Notes: generated from the letters alone by a model not told the origin. Shown: positions 20,654 through 29,327, numbered from the stretch's first letter. The stretch is 64,000 nucleotides of DNA from Solirhodobacter olei (GCF_004010155.1 NZ_RRYH01000003.1:310001-374000); one strand, 5' to 3'. Numbers and translations: made by a program.

Positions 20654-20670
20654 GGCGGATTGAATCCGCC
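20654..20670. repeat. Short inverted repeat GGCGGAT-tga-ATCCGCC
   Basis: A perfect 7-base inverted repeat with a 3-base spacer, 53 bases before the start of the sugar kinase gene. It could be a REP-like unit or a small hairpin in the leader. Confidence 0.5.
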
Positions 20671-20723
20671 CCGGGAATGGGAGAGGTTTTCCGGGCAATC
20701 CAGGGGGCCAGGGGGCTCGATCC

Positions 20724-21671
20724 GTGCTCGATATCCTCACCGTGACGCTCAATCCGACGATCGACCTGACGACCTCGGTCGCGGCCGTGGTGGCCGGGCC
20801 GAAGCTGCGCTGCGCCGTGCCCGAGATCGACCCGGGCGGCGGCGGGACCAATGTCTCGCGCGCGATCGGGTTCCTGGGCGGGACCAGCCGGGCCATGGTC
20901 GCGGTCGGGGGCGGGACCGGGGAGAGGCTTCTTACCCTCTTGAATACGCAGGGAATTGCGACCGTTGCGCTGCCCGCGCCGGGGGAGACGCGGCAGAGCC
21001 TCGCGGTGGCCGACCGCAGCACCGGCGAGCAGTTCCGCTTCGTGCTGCCAGGGCCGGAATGGCGGCCGGCCGATGTTGCCCAGGCGCTGGCCTCGATCGC
21101 CGGGGCGGCGGGGACCGGGGGCGGGCTGGTCGTGCTTTCGGGCAGCCAGCCGCCGGGCGTGCCCGAGGACTTTCCGGCCCGGCTTGCGGCGCGGCTGCAG
21201 GGGCGGGCGCGGCTGATCGTCGACACCTCCGGCGCGCCGCTGCGGGCGCTGGCGCGCGGCGGCGGCGCGGCGCCCTGGTGCCTGAGGATGGACGATGAGG
21301 AAGCCGCGGACCTTGCCGGCTATCCGCTTGATACCGTTGCCGAAAGCGCCGCCTACGCCGAGGAGCTGGTAACCCGCGGCGTGGCCGAGGTGGTGATCCT
21401 CGCGCGCGGCGCCGACGGGGCGGTTCTGGCCTCGGCCGGGGGGCGGATCCATGCCCGCTCGGCCAAGGTCGAGGTGGTCAGCAAGGTCGGCGCCGGGGAC
21501 AGTTTCGTCGGGGCCTTCACGCTGGCGGTGGCACGCGGCGAGGGGCTGGAAATGGCGCTTCGCATGGGCAATGCGGCGGCGGCGGCGGCGGTGATGACGG
21601 AGGCCACGCGGCTCTGCCGGGCAGAGGACGTGGCGCGGCTTCTGCCGGAGTGCCCGGCCCAGGCGGTCTGA
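20724..21671 (+). CDS. PfkB-family hexose phosphate kinase (1-phosphofructokinase type)
   Basis: Encodes a 315-residue ribokinase-fold kinase. The first PfkB signature region is GGGGTNVSRAIGFLGG (residues about 38-53) and the second, with the catalytic aspartate, is KVGAGDSFVGAF. The N-terminal TVTLNPTIDLTT is typical of 1-phosphofructokinase, tagatose-6-phosphate kinase and PfkB. I chose the GTG at 20724, with a G-rich ribosome-binding site, because it aligns with family starts. No PTS fructose genes are adjacent, so the substrate (fructose 1-phosphate, fructose 6-phosphate or another) is not settled. Confidence 0.87.
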   Translation: MLDILTVTLNPTIDLTTSVAAVVAGPKLRCAVPEIDPGGGGTNVSRAIGFLGGTSRAMVAVGGGTGERLLTLLNTQGIATVALPAPGETRQSLAVADRSTGEQFRFVLPGPEWRPADVAQALASIAGAAGTGGGLVVLSGSQPPGVPEDFPARLAARLQGRARLIVDTSGAPLRALARGGGAAPWCLRMDDEEAADLAGYPLDTVAESAAYAEELVTRGVAEVVILARGADGAVLASAGGRIHARSAKVEVVSKVGAGDSFVGAFTLAVARGEGLEMALRMGNAAAAAAVMTEATRLCRAEDVARLLPECPAQAV

Positions 21672-21752
21672 GGCGGTGCGCGGTGCCGGAGGCGGCCGGC
21701 GCGCAGATCTGAAGGTCGTCCGGCAAGTGCTAGGAAAGGAAGGAAAAAGCGG

Positions 21753-21780
21753 ATACCGCAAAAGCACCGCTTTGTCACCG
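21753..21780 (-). promoter_or_regulatory. AAGCGGTGCTTT-containing conserved motif, copy 1
   Basis: A 28-base block shared at 26 of 28 positions with 51954-51981. On the minus strand its core reads AAGCGGTGCTTT, also found before uvrA at 17608-17619. Here it is framed by a perfect CGGATAC / GTATCCG inverted repeat (21750-21756 and 21780-21786) and contains AAAGC-acc-GCTTT. It lies in the 324-base gap between the sugar kinase and the DUF475 gene (21672-21995). The rest of that gap is G/C-rich leader sequence with short imperfect stems and no convincing known riboswitch. Confidence 0.5.
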
Positions 21781-21995
21781 TATCCGACCGCGTTCCGGGC
21801 CGCGTTTCGAATTGCGGATCCGCCCGCGCGCGGTCCGATATGTGGGACCCGTGCCACAGATCTGTCCGACAATCGGGAAATGCGCCTTGCGGCAGGGCGG
21901 TTGCATGCCTACCTCCCCCTTGGGCGCTTCCGCAGGGAGCAAGAGCCGTCGCAGCGGCGATGGCCCTGACCTCAGGGGATGCAGCAGGGGATGAT

Positions 21996-23099
21996 GTGAC
22001 GTCGACCTTCGGATACCTCAAAGGCGCGCTGGCCGTGACCGTCCTGGGGCTCATCGCCTCGTTCTGGATCGGGTATGCGTCCGAGGGTCATCTGGACGAC
22101 GGGCTGAGCTTCCTGGTGGTCGGCATCGCGCTGGCGGTGCTGGAGATTTCGCTTTCCTTCGACAATGCGATCGTGAATGCCAATGTGCTGACCGGGATGG
22201 CCCCGATCTGGCGCAAGCGGTTCCTGACGTGGGGCATCCTGATCGCCGTCTTCGGGATGCGGCTGATCCTGCCGCTGGCCATCGTCGCGGTGGCGGCGGG
22301 GATCGGGCCGCTGACGGCGCTGCACATGGCGATCTTCGCGCCGGACCATTACGCGGATGTGCTGAGGGGCGCGCATCTTCAGATCGCGGCCTTCGGCGGC
22401 AGCTTCCTGATGATGGTGGCGCTGCATTATTTCATCGACGAGCAAAAAGAGGTCGACTGGTTCGCCCGGCTGGAGTGCCGGCTGCGCGCCTGCGCCGCGC
22501 TTCAGGGGCTGGAGGTGGCCTTCGTGCTGATCGTCATCCTCGGCTTCGCCTCGATGCTGCCGAGCGACCGGGTGGACGGCTACATGATGGGCTCCATCGC
22601 GGGGCTGGCCTGCTACACGGTCGTCCGCCAGATCGGGAAGGCACTGGACGGGCCGAAGGGCGCGCAGCGGATGGCGGCGATGGGCGGGCTCGGGGCGTTC
22701 CTTTACCTCGAGGTGCTGGATGCGAGCTTTTCCTTCGACGGAGTTGTGGGCGCCTTCGCGATGACGCATGACCTGTTCCTGATCGCCATCGGGCTGGGGA
22801 TCGGGGCGATGTATGTGCGGTCGATGACGGTGATGCTGGTGGAGAAGGGCGCGCTGTCGCAGTTCCGGTATCTGGAGCACGGGGCCTTCTATTCGATCCT
22901 CGTCCTGTCGGTGATCCTGTTCGTGGAGACGCAGATCGACGTGTCGGAGATGGCGACGGGCGGGGTCGGCGTGCTGCTGATCGCGGCGGCGCTCTGGTCC
23001 TCGGTTCGGCACAACCGGCGCGAAGAGGACCGGCACAGGCGGCGCGGGCGCGAGCGGGCGTGCGAGGCCGGGGCCGCCGATCAGTCCAACGGATCCTGA
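21996..23099 (+). CDS. DUF475/TerC family integral membrane protein
   Basis: Encodes a 367-residue membrane protein with about nine hydrophobic segments. The signature ISLSFDNAIVNANVL (acidic and polar residues inside a membrane helix) and the later LDASFSFDGVVGAFAMT are the hallmark of TerC/DUF475 proteins, which are linked to metal-ion export or membrane-protein metalation. I chose the GTG at 21996, preceded by AGGGGATGAT, because it gives the family-like MTSTFGYLKGALAVT; an in-frame ATG at 21960 is the alternative. The C-terminal tail is very basic and charged. The metal served is not evident. Confidence 0.85.
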   Translation: MTSTFGYLKGALAVTVLGLIASFWIGYASEGHLDDGLSFLVVGIALAVLEISLSFDNAIVNANVLTGMAPIWRKRFLTWGILIAVFGMRLILPLAIVAVAAGIGPLTALHMAIFAPDHYADVLRGAHLQIAAFGGSFLMMVALHYFIDEQKEVDWFARLECRLRACAALQGLEVAFVLIVILGFASMLPSDRVDGYMMGSIAGLACYTVVRQIGKALDGPKGAQRMAAMGGLGAFLYLEVLDASFSFDGVVGAFAMTHDLFLIAIGLGIGAMYVRSMTVMLVEKGALSQFRYLEHGAFYSILVLSVILFVETQIDVSEMATGGVGVLLIAAALWSSVRHNRREEDRHRRRGRERACEAGAADQSNGS

Positions 23100-23228
23100 G
23101 GCCCGGACCCGGGGCGCACGGCGCCGCCGGGACAGTGGCCATCCGCGGAGGGGCGACGGTCATCCTTTGCAAAGGCTAAGGTTCCGCGCGGGACCTGGGG
23201 GCGCAGTCCCTGCGCACCCGTCGGGTCG
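23100..23228. other. Convergent gap with two palindromes
   Basis: Between the DUF475 gene and the opposing GntR gene lie a perfect 12-base palindrome CCTTTGCAAAGG (23164-23175) and a 6-base stem GCGCAG / CTGCGC with a TCC loop (23201-23215). Neither has a T run. They may end transcription from both sides. Confidence 0.4.
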
Positions 23229-23900
23229 TCAGATCTCCAGCCCGCCAACGGCGAGGCAGTGCTGGACGCCGCCCTCGATATGCCCGGTCAGGATCGCGCG
23301 GGCCCGGGTGGCGTCGCGAGCGAGCGCGGCCTCCTTCAGCGCCTGATGCTCGCCGGCGGCGATCTCTCCGCGATGGGTGAGGCAGAGCATCTGGTAACGC
23401 AGGTACTTGTCGAAGACCGAGCTGTGGACCGCGACCAGCTCCGGCGAGCCGCAGGCCGCGATCAGGGCGCGGTGGAATTCCCAGTCGTAGCGCTTCCATT
23501 CTTCCTTGATGGTGTCATCGCCGGTGGCCATACGCGCCTCCATCTGCGCGAGTTTGTGATGCGCGGCGACGACGCCGGCCTCCCAGTCGATGCCGCCGGC
23601 GGCGAAGGACAGTTCCAGCGCATGGCATTCGAGCAGCGCCCGCAGCGTCGCGATTTCGCGCAGGTTCGCGGCGGAGATCGGGGCGACCTCGAATCCCCTC
23701 TGGCCCTCGGCGAGCACGAACCCCTCAGAGGCGAGGCGGCTGAGCGTCTCGCGCAGGGTGGAGACGGAAACCCCGTAGCGGCCGCGCAGCCCCTCCAGCT
23801 TCAGCCGCTCGCCGGGACCCAAACGCCCGAAGATGATGTCGCGGCGGAGCCGGTCGTGGATTTCGCCCGAAAGGTTCGCGCTCGCGTCGATGAGATTCAT
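23229..23900 (-). CDS. GntR family transcriptional regulator (FCD type)
   Basis: Encodes a 223-residue regulator: a winged helix-turn-helix at about residues 10-75 (SGEIHDRLRRDIIFGRL through LRETLSRLASEGFV) and a C-terminal FCD ligand-binding domain with metal-site histidines (AAHHKL and EFHRALI). I chose the ATG at 23900; the frame could begin up to 30 bases earlier. It is divergent from the 3-dehydroshikimate dehydratase gene and paralogous to the second GntR at 28454, so it probably controls quinate/shikimate catabolism in response to a pathway compound. The effector is not known. Confidence 0.88.
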   Translation of the reverse strand: MNLIDASANLSGEIHDRLRRDIIFGRLGPGERLKLEGLRGRYGVSVSTLRETLSRLASEGFVLAEGQRGFEVAPISAANLREIATLRALLECHALELSFAAGGIDWEAGVVAAHHKLAQMEARMATGDDTIKEEWKRYDWEFHRALIAACGSPELVAVHSSVFDKYLRYQMLCLTHRGEIAAGEHQALKEAALARDATRARAILTGHIEGGVQHCLAVGGLEI

Positions 23901-23935
23901 GACAATCTCATTCCTTTTTGATTTCATCATATGAT
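23891..23935. promoter_or_regulatory. Candidate GntR operators
   Basis: Two palindromes lie at the divergent junction. TGAGATT-catgac-AATCTCA (23891-23910) is a perfect 7-base inverted repeat spanning the GntR start codon, and ATCATATGAT (23926-23935) is a perfect 10-base palindrome. Their place between the regulator and the dehydratase gene suggests autoregulation and control of the + strand gene, as is usual for GntR proteins. Confidence 0.5.
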
Positions 23936-24030
23936 AGTCTCGGGATCATAGCCGAGCCCGGCAGCCTTGGCGAGCGCCGATCCGTCGCAGCGCCGGGCCT
24001 CGCGGCTGAAAAACGATCCTGGGAGCCCCG

Positions 24031-25917
24031 ATGAAGACCTCCATAGCCACCGTGTCGCTTTCGGGCGATCTGAGCGACAAACTGCAGGCAATCGCCGCCG
24101 CGGGCTTCGACGGGATCGAGATCTTCGAGACCGATTTCGTGGCCTTCGACGCCTCTCCGCGCGAGGTCGGCGCGATGGTGCGGGATCATGGGCTGGAGAT
24201 TTCGCTGTTCCAGCCGTTCCGGGATTTCGAGGGGATGCCGGGCGAGGCGCGGGCGCGGGCCTTCGAGCGGGCGGAGCGGAAGTTCGACCTGATGGGAGAG
24301 CTGGGGGCGAACCTGGTGCTGGTCTGCTCCAATGTCTCTCCGGAGGCGCTGGGGGGCATCGACCGTGCGGCCGCGGATTTCCGGGAGCTGGGCGAGCGCG
24401 CCGCGGCGCGCGGCATCCGCGTGGGCTACGAGGCGCTGGCCTGGGGGCGGCACGTCAACGACCACCGCGACGCCTGGGAGGTGGTGCGGCGGGCGGATCA
24501 CGCCAATGTCGGGCTGATCCTCGACAGTTTCCACACGCTGGCGCGCAAGATCGACCCGGAGACGATCCGGCGCATCCCGGCTGACCGGATCTTCTTCGTC
24601 CAGCTTGCCGACGCGCCGCGGATCGACATGGACCTGCTCTACTGGTCGCGGCATTTCCGGAACATGCCGGGGCAGGGCGATCTGGACGTCACCGGCTTCA
24701 TGCGGGCGGTGGCGGCGACGGGCTATGACGGGACGCTGAGCCTGGAGATCTTCAACGACCAGTTCCGCGGCGCCTCGACCCGCTCGATCGCGGTGGATGG
24801 GCGACGCTCGCTGATCGCGCTGGCTGACCGGGTACGGCGGGAGGAGCCGGCCTCGGCTTTGAGCCTGCCCGAAATGCCCGACCGGGTGCCGGTCCAGGGC
24901 GTGGAATTCGTCGAGTTCGCCACGGAGGCGGCGGAGGCGGAGGGGCTGGCGCGGATGCTCAGCGGCTTGGGGTTCCGGCGCTCGGGGCGGCATGTGTCGA
25001 AGTCGGTGGAGCTTTGGACCCAGGGCGCGATCCACCTGGTGGTGAATACCGAGACGGAGGGGTTCGCGCATGCCTCCTACGTGCTGCACGGTACCAATGT
25101 CTGCGACATGGGGCTGCGCGTGGAGGATGCGGGCGCCGTGCTGGAGCGGGCGCGAGCGCTTGGCGCGGACATGTTCGAACAGCCGCTTGCGCCGGGGCAA
25201 CTTGCCATTCCGGCGATCCGGGGGCTGTCTGGGTCGGTGCTGCATTTCATCGATGAGCGCAGCGACCTTTCCCGGGTCTGGGAGATCGAGTTCGAGCGCG
25301 AGGCGGGGGAAGACCGCGGCGTGGGCCTGGTCGAGATCGACCATGTGGCGCAGTCGATGCGCTACGAGGAGATGCTGACCTGGCTTCTGTTCTACACCAC
25401 GATCTTCGAGACGGCGAAGACGCCGATGGTGGATGTGGTCGACCCGGCGGGCCTTGTCCGCAGCCAGGCGATCGAGAGCCCGGACGGCGCCTTCCGGGTG
25501 ACGCTGAACGGGGCGGAGAACGCCCGCACCCTTGCCGGGCATTTCCTGGCGGAAAGTTTCGGCTCGTCGGTGCAGCACATCGCGTTCCGCACCGACGACA
25601 TCTTCGCCACGGCCGAGGCGCTGGCGGCGAACGGGTTCGAGACGCTGGAGATCTCGCCCAATTACTACGCCGATCTGGGGGCGCGGCTGGGGCTCGCGCC
25701 GGAGCTGGTAGCGCGGTTGAAGGCGGCGCATATCCTTTATGACCGCGACGAGGCGGGGGAATATTTCCAGCTTTACAGCCGGACCTGGGGCGAGGGGTTC
25801 TTCTTCGAGATCCTGGAGCGGCGCGGCGGCTACAAGGGCTATGGCGCGGTCAACGCGCCGTTCCGGATTGCGGCGCAGAAGCGCGGGATGCGGCCGGCGG
25901 GGATGCCGAAGGTCTGA
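24031..25917 (+). CDS. quiC1: 3-Dehydroshikimate dehydratase fused to an HPPD-like domain (QuiC1 type)
   Basis: Encodes a 628-residue two-domain protein. Residues about 1-270 form a TIM barrel of the sugar-phosphate isomerase type with metal ligands E134 (GYEALAWG), D165 (LILDSFH), Q191 (FVQLADA) and E239 (LSLEIFN), as in 3-dehydroshikimate dehydratases, which make protocatechuate. Residues about 290-620 resemble 4-hydroxyphenylpyruvate dioxygenase and keep its iron-ligand pattern: H in IDHVAQSM, H in VQHIAFRTDD and E in FFFEILERRGGY. This fused layout is that of Pseudomonas QuiC1. The gene is divergent from a GntR regulator and close to aroQ, an aroE homologue and a TRAP transporter, which supports quinate/shikimate breakdown. 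Confidence 0.88.
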   Translation: MKTSIATVSLSGDLSDKLQAIAAAGFDGIEIFETDFVAFDASPREVGAMVRDHGLEISLFQPFRDFEGMPGEARARAFERAERKFDLMGELGANLVLVCSNVSPEALGGIDRAAADFRELGERAAARGIRVGYEALAWGRHVNDHRDAWEVVRRADHANVGLILDSFHTLARKIDPETIRRIPADRIFFVQLADAPRIDMDLLYWSRHFRNMPGQGDLDVTGFMRAVAATGYDGTLSLEIFNDQFRGASTRSIAVDGRRSLIALADRVRREEPASALSLPEMPDRVPVQGVEFVEFATEAAEAEGLARMLSGLGFRRSGRHVSKSVELWTQGAIHLVVNTETEGFAHASYVLHGTNVCDMGLRVEDAGAVLERARALGADMFEQPLAPGQLAIPAIRGLSGSVLHFIDERSDLSRVWEIEFEREAGEDRGVGLVEIDHVAQSMRYEEMLTWLLFYTTIFETAKTPMVDVVDPAGLVRSQAIESPDGAFRVTLNGAENARTLAGHFLAESFGSSVQHIAFRTDDIFATAEALAANGFETLEISPNYYADLGARLGLAPELVARLKAAHILYDRDEAGEYFQLYSRTWGEGFFFEILERRGGYKGYGAVNAPFRIAAQKRGMRPAGMPKV

Positions 25918-25990
25918 GACAGTCTATTCAGGTAGTGGCAGCGGCCCAGCCAAGAGTGAGGAGGGCTGCGACTGCCTGGGCGGGCGCGAA

Positions 25991-26040
25991 TGCGCCTGCC
26001 GAGGGGCAGGCAGGCGCAGCCCGGCGCCGGGGCGCCGGGC
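25991..26040. terminator. Two adjacent hairpins between convergent genes
   Basis: The first hairpin pairs TGCGCCTGCC (25991-26000) with GGCAGGCGCA (26009-26018). The second is a perfect 10-base stem GCCCGGCGCC / GGCGCCGGGC with a 2-base centre (26019-26040). They lie between the converging dehydratase and aldolase genes and may serve as a two-way transcription stop, although no T run is present. Confidence 0.55.
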
Positions 26041-26057
26041 GGGGCGTTCCACGAAGC

Positions 26058-26828
26058 TCAGCCAAGAGCCTTGTATTCGCTGGCGATCCGCCGGGCTTCG
26101 CGCAGCAGGATCGCGGCGTCGACGTCGACGGCGGTGAAGACGGTGCCGGCGTTCATGCACTCCTTCACGAAGGCCGCATCGAGCGTCAGAATCCCGGCGG
26201 GCTTGCCGGCCTTGTTGATCCGGGCGATGGCGTCGAGGATTGCGGCCTTGACCTTCGGATGGCTGCCGTCGCCGGCGTAGCCCATGGTGGTGGCAAGGTC
26301 CGCCGGCCCGATGAAGATGCCGTCGACCCCGTCCACCGACGCGATCTCGTCGATGCGGGAAAGCGTCGCCTCGGTCTCGCATTGCACGATCATGCAGATC
26401 TCGGAATTGGCCCGGGCGTGGTAGCTGTCGACCGTGCCGTAGCGCGTCGCGCGGGTGATGCCGGCGACGCCGCGGAAACCGGCGGGGGCGTAGCGGGCGG
26501 CGGCGACGGCGGCGCGGGCCTCCTCGGCCGTCTGGACGTAGGGGATGATCAACGATTGCGCGCCAGCGTCGAGCACGCGCTTGATCAGCACGGGATCGTT
26601 CGCGGCCGGGCGCACCACCGCCTGCACCGGGTGGGGGGCTGCGGCCTGGAGCTGCTCGAACACCGTCGTCGGGTCGCCGATCGAATGCTCGGTGTCGAAG
26701 AGGAGCCAGTCGTAGCCGCAGGTCGCGAGCGCCTCGGCGGTGAAGCCGGAGGGCAGAGTGACCCAGAGGCCGATCTGCTGGCGACCGGCGGCGATGGCGG
26801 CCTTGAAGGTGTTCTTGGGCAGTTCCAT
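26058..26828 (-). CDS. HpcH/HpaI family aldolase
   Basis: Encodes a 256-residue class II (metal-dependent) aldolase of the HpcH/HpaI family, which cleaves or forms 4-hydroxy-2-oxoacids using pyruvate-type donors. Visible motifs are the base histidine in FDTEHS, the substrate arginine in AVVRPAANDP, the metal ligand Glu in VQCETEA, and Asp in GPADLATTMG. It is last in the minus-strand unit after aroQ and the Gfo/Idh gene (41-base gap). Its substrate in a quinate/shikimate setting is unclear; it could process a ring-cleavage product or a side substrate. Confidence 0.87.
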   Translation of the reverse strand: MELPKNTFKAAIAAGRQQIGLWVTLPSGFTAEALATCGYDWLLFDTEHSIGDPTTVFEQLQAAAPHPVQAVVRPAANDPVLIKRVLDAGAQSLIIPYVQTAEEARAAVAAARYAPAGFRGVAGITRATRYGTVDSYHARANSEICMIVQCETEATLSRIDEIASVDGVDGIFIGPADLATTMGYAGDGSHPKVKAAILDAIARINKAGKPAGILTLDAAFVKECMNAGTVFTAVDVDAAILLREARRIASEYKALG

Positions 26829-26869
26829 TCTTCTCTCCTTGGGGGCCCGCGGGCCCGGTTCTGGCCGGG

Positions 26870-27931
26870 TCAGGCCGGTATCTGCTGGGGCTCCGTCTGG
26901 GTATCGGGGGCGATCTCGGCGCCTCCTTCGGCGGCGGAGCGGCGGATGGCTTCGATGGCGGCGAGGGTTCTGAGCCCCTCGTGGCCGGGAACGAGCGGGG
27001 GTTCGCTGCCCGCGCTGGTGCGGGCGAACTGGCGGATCTGCAGGATCAGTGGGTCTTCGAGGCCATATGGCTCGATGGTGGCCGAGAGCGGGCCCATCCA
27101 GTCGCGGGCGCCGTTGTCGTGCCAGAGCTTCAGGCCCGGCAGTTCCAGCGACCCGAGCGTGCCACCGATGCGGTAGCAGGCCTCGGGCGTGGCGGGGTAG
27201 GCCGGGTTCTCTCGTGCCGTCATTTCCCAGCTCCAGGGGGCGACGGTGGTGTCGGAGGCGTTGACGGTGCCGAGGGCGCCGTTCGCGAACCTGAGGAGGA
27301 TCACGGCCGTCTCCTCGACCGGGTTGCCGCGGATGGCGGAGGAGGTGAGGGCGCGGACGCTGGCGATCTCTCCACAGAGATACCGCAGCAGGTCGATGTC
27401 GTGGATCAGGTTCGTCAGGATCGGCCCGGCGCCGGGCTGACGGCGCCATTCGGTCTCGAAATAAGGATCGGGCTTGGCGGTCCAGAACATCGCCTCGACC
27501 GTGGTCAGGCGGCCGAGCGCGCCCGAGGCAATGCGGGCCCTCGCGGCGGCGATCAGGGGGTTGTGGCGGCGGTGGTGGCCGATGGCGAGGGGGACGCGCG
27601 CGGCCTCGGCCGCCTCGACCAGCGCGCGGGCGGCGGCGAGGTCGGTGGCGATGGGCTTTTCGACGAGGACCGGGATGCCGGCGGCGATGCAGGCGAGCCC
27701 GCCCTCGACATGAAGCGCGGAGGGGGTGGCGAGGATCACGCCGTCGGGGCGGGCGGCCAGCAGCGCCGCGAGGTCGGGATAGGCGGGGGCGCCGAGGCCG
27801 GCGGCCCAGTCGCGGGCGGCCTCGGACGGGTCGGTGACCGAGTGCAGCCGTGCGACGCCGGAGGCGGCGATGGCGGCGGCGTGCCGCCTGCCGATCGTCC
27901 CGGCGCCAACGACTGCGATGGCCGGTGTCAT
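26870..27931 (-). CDS. Gfo/Idh/MocA family NAD(P)-dependent oxidoreductase
   Basis: Encodes a 353-residue dehydrogenase. The Rossmann motif [10 protein letters not shown] is at residues 9-18, the family EKP motif is in [10 protein letters not shown], and the catalytic region has [14 protein letters not shown] with the expected D and H residues. Family members oxidise sugars, inositols and other cyclic polyols. Its start overlaps the aroQ stop by four bases, so it is coupled to the 3-dehydroquinase. A role in oxidising quinate, shikimate or a related cyclitol is possible, but that is inference from context only. Confidence 0.85.
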   Translation of the reverse strand: MTPAIAVVGAGTIGRRHAAAIAASGVARLHSVTDPSEAARDWAAGLGAPAYPDLAALLAARPDGVILATPSALHVEGGLACIAAGIPVLVEKPIATDLAAARALVEAAEAARVPLAIGHHRRHNPLIAAARARIASGALGRLTTVEAMFWTAKPDPYFETEWRRQPGAGPILTNLIHDIDLLRYLCGEIASVRALTSSAIRGNPVEETAVILLRFANGALGTVNASDTTVAPWSWEMTARENPAYPATPEACYRIGGTLGSLELPGLKLWHDNGARDWMGPLSATIEPYGLEDPLILQIRQFARTSAGSEPPLVPGHEGLRTLAAIEAIRRSAAEGGAEIAPDTQTEPQQIPA

Positions 27932-28371
27932 TCGGTCGTCACCAGCCGGGCGGCCCGGCGCAGGGCCAGCGCGTAGCCCTGGGTCCCGCAGCCCGCAATC
28001 ACCCCGTCGGCGCGATGCGAGACGTAGGAGTGGTGGCGGAACGGTTCCCGCTTGTGGATGTTGGAGATGTGGACCTCCAGCACCGGGCCCTCGAAGGTGT
28101 TGAGCGCGTCGAGGATCGCGATGGAGGTGTGCGAGAAGGCGCCGGGGTTGATGATGATGCCGGCGGCGCTTTCGCGGCCCTCGTGGATCCAGTCGATGAT
28201 CTCGTATTCGCGGTTCGACTGGTGACAGCGGACGGAGACGCCAAGCTCGCTCGCCAGCGCCTTCAGGTCGGCCTCGATGTCGTCCAGCGTCTCGCGGCCG
28301 TAGATCTCGGGCTGACGCTTGCCGAGGAGGTTCAGGTTGGGGCCGTTGAGGACCAGGATCGTGGGCTTCAT
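27928..28371 (-). CDS. aroQ: Type II 3-dehydroquinate dehydratase
   Basis: Encodes a 147-residue dodecameric-type dehydroquinase, which converts 3-dehydroquinate to 3-dehydroshikimate. The catalytic tyrosine is Y24 in GKRQPEIYG, and other active-site segments are [33 protein letters not shown] and the catalytic histidine in [15 protein letters not shown] chose the ATG at 28371 because it gives the family N-terminus [14 protein letters not shown]; the open upstream extension is low-complexity. The position between a GntR regulator and an oxidoreductase, and near quiC1, points to a catabolic rather than biosynthetic role. Confidence 0.93.
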   Translation of the reverse strand: MKPTILVLNGPNLNLLGKRQPEIYGRETLDDIEADLKALASELGVSVRCHQSNREYEIIDWIHEGRESAAGIIINPGAFSHTSIAILDALNTFEGPVLEVHISNIHKREPFRHHSYVSHRADGVIAGCGTQGYALALRRAARLVTTE

Positions 28372-28453
28372 GGATGTCTCCGATGCGGACGGGGCGTTCG
28401 GCGGCAGGATGCCGGAAGCGCGGGGCGGGTCAACCCGGTCATGCCGGGGCGGA

Positions 28454-29134
28454 TCATGGCGCGGTCTCGGGCAGCAGGGGCGCCAGCGCGCGGGCCATGG
28501 CGGTTCCGAAGCGTTCGATATGGTCGGCGAGGAGCGCGCAGGCGGCGGGGTCGCGGGCGACGGCGGCCTCGGCGATGCGGGCGTGCTCTCCGGCCGGGGC
28601 GTGAGCGATGGCGGGGTCTGGCAGGAGCCGGACATAGCGGTTGTGGAGCGTCAGGAACCGGGTGCAGAGGGCGAAGAGCATCGGCATCCCGGCGCCCGAG
28701 ACGAGGGCGGCGTGGAAGGCCTCATGCGCGGCCTCGCGCGGGGCGGCCGGCAGGGGCGGTGTACGCTCCAGCCGGTGGAGGCGGGCGAGGACGGCGGCCT
28801 CCCAGTCGAGATCGGCGCGCTGGAGGGCGAGGCCGAGGGCCTCCACCTCCAGCGCGCGGCGCAGGCGCGTGACCTCCTCCAGGTTGGCGCGGGAGACAGG
28901 GGCGATGCGGTAGCCGCGCTGCTCCTCCACCTCCACAAGGCCCTCGGCGGCGAGCCGCATCATCGCCTCGCGCACCGGGGCCAGCGAGACGTCGAGCCGC
29001 TCGCGCAGCCGGTCGAGGTTGATCTTGGCGCTGGGGGCGAGCGTTCCGTCGAGGATCTCTGCCTTGAGCACGGCGGCGACCCGGCTGGCGCGGGTCTCCT
29101 TATGCGAATCGAGGCGGAGATCGGGGGCGGGCAT
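28454..29134 (-). CDS. GntR family transcriptional regulator (FCD type)
   Basis: Encodes about 226 residues: winged helix at about residues 10-75 ([20 protein letters not shown] to [13 protein letters not shown]), then an FCD domain. It closely resembles the GntR protein at 23229 in layout and wording ([22 protein letters not shown] against GQRGFEVAPISAANLREIATLR). Starts at 29134 or 29212 are both possible and neither has a strong ribosome-binding site; the N-terminal part before residue 32 of the longer form is not family-like. It is divergent from the TRAP transporter and upstream of aroQ, so it is the likely local controller of both. Confidence 0.86.
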   Translation of the reverse strand: MPAPDLRLDSHKETRASRVAAVLKAEILDGTLAPSAKINLDRLRERLDVSLAPVREAMMRLAAEGLVEVEEQRGYRIAPVSRANLEEVTRLRRALEVEALGLALQRADLDWEAAVLARLHRLERTPPLPAAPREAAHEAFHAALVSGAGMPMLFALCTRFLTLHNRYVRLLPDPAIAHAPAGEHARIAEAAVARDPAACALLADHIERFGTAMARALAPLLPETAP

Positions 29135-29327
29135 GTTTGCGGCTTCGGGACTTCGGCGGTATCCCGAAGCAGTGCGGGCTTTCGGGGGACCGGATGAGAT
29201 AACTGGTTTCATCTGTGATAATCGCAATAATCGATTTTAGCTAGACTCGATTTGCGACTCGTGCGATGCCTTGGGTGTGGACCGGGCAGGCGGGAACCGC
29301 CCGGCCGAGGATTTCAGGGAGGAAACC
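29135..29327. promoter_or_regulatory. Divergent regulatory region between GntR and TRAP genes
   Basis: This 193-base region contains an AT-rich patch (29200-29255) unlike its G/C-rich surroundings. It holds the palindrome AATCGATT (29229-29236) and a direct repeat TCGATTT at 29231-29237 and 29247-29253. These are reasonable operator candidates for the neighbouring GntR protein. I cannot fix promoter hexamers. Confidence 0.45.

Noticed and set aside
21672-21995. Manganese (yybP-ykoY) riboswitch before the DUF475 gene
   Set aside because: The conserved loop sequences of that riboswitch are not seen; only family association suggested it.
23908-25731. A 607-codon minus-strand frame opposite quiC1
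   Set aside because: No recognisable domain; the + strand protein has exact metal ligands of the dehydratase and HPPD families.
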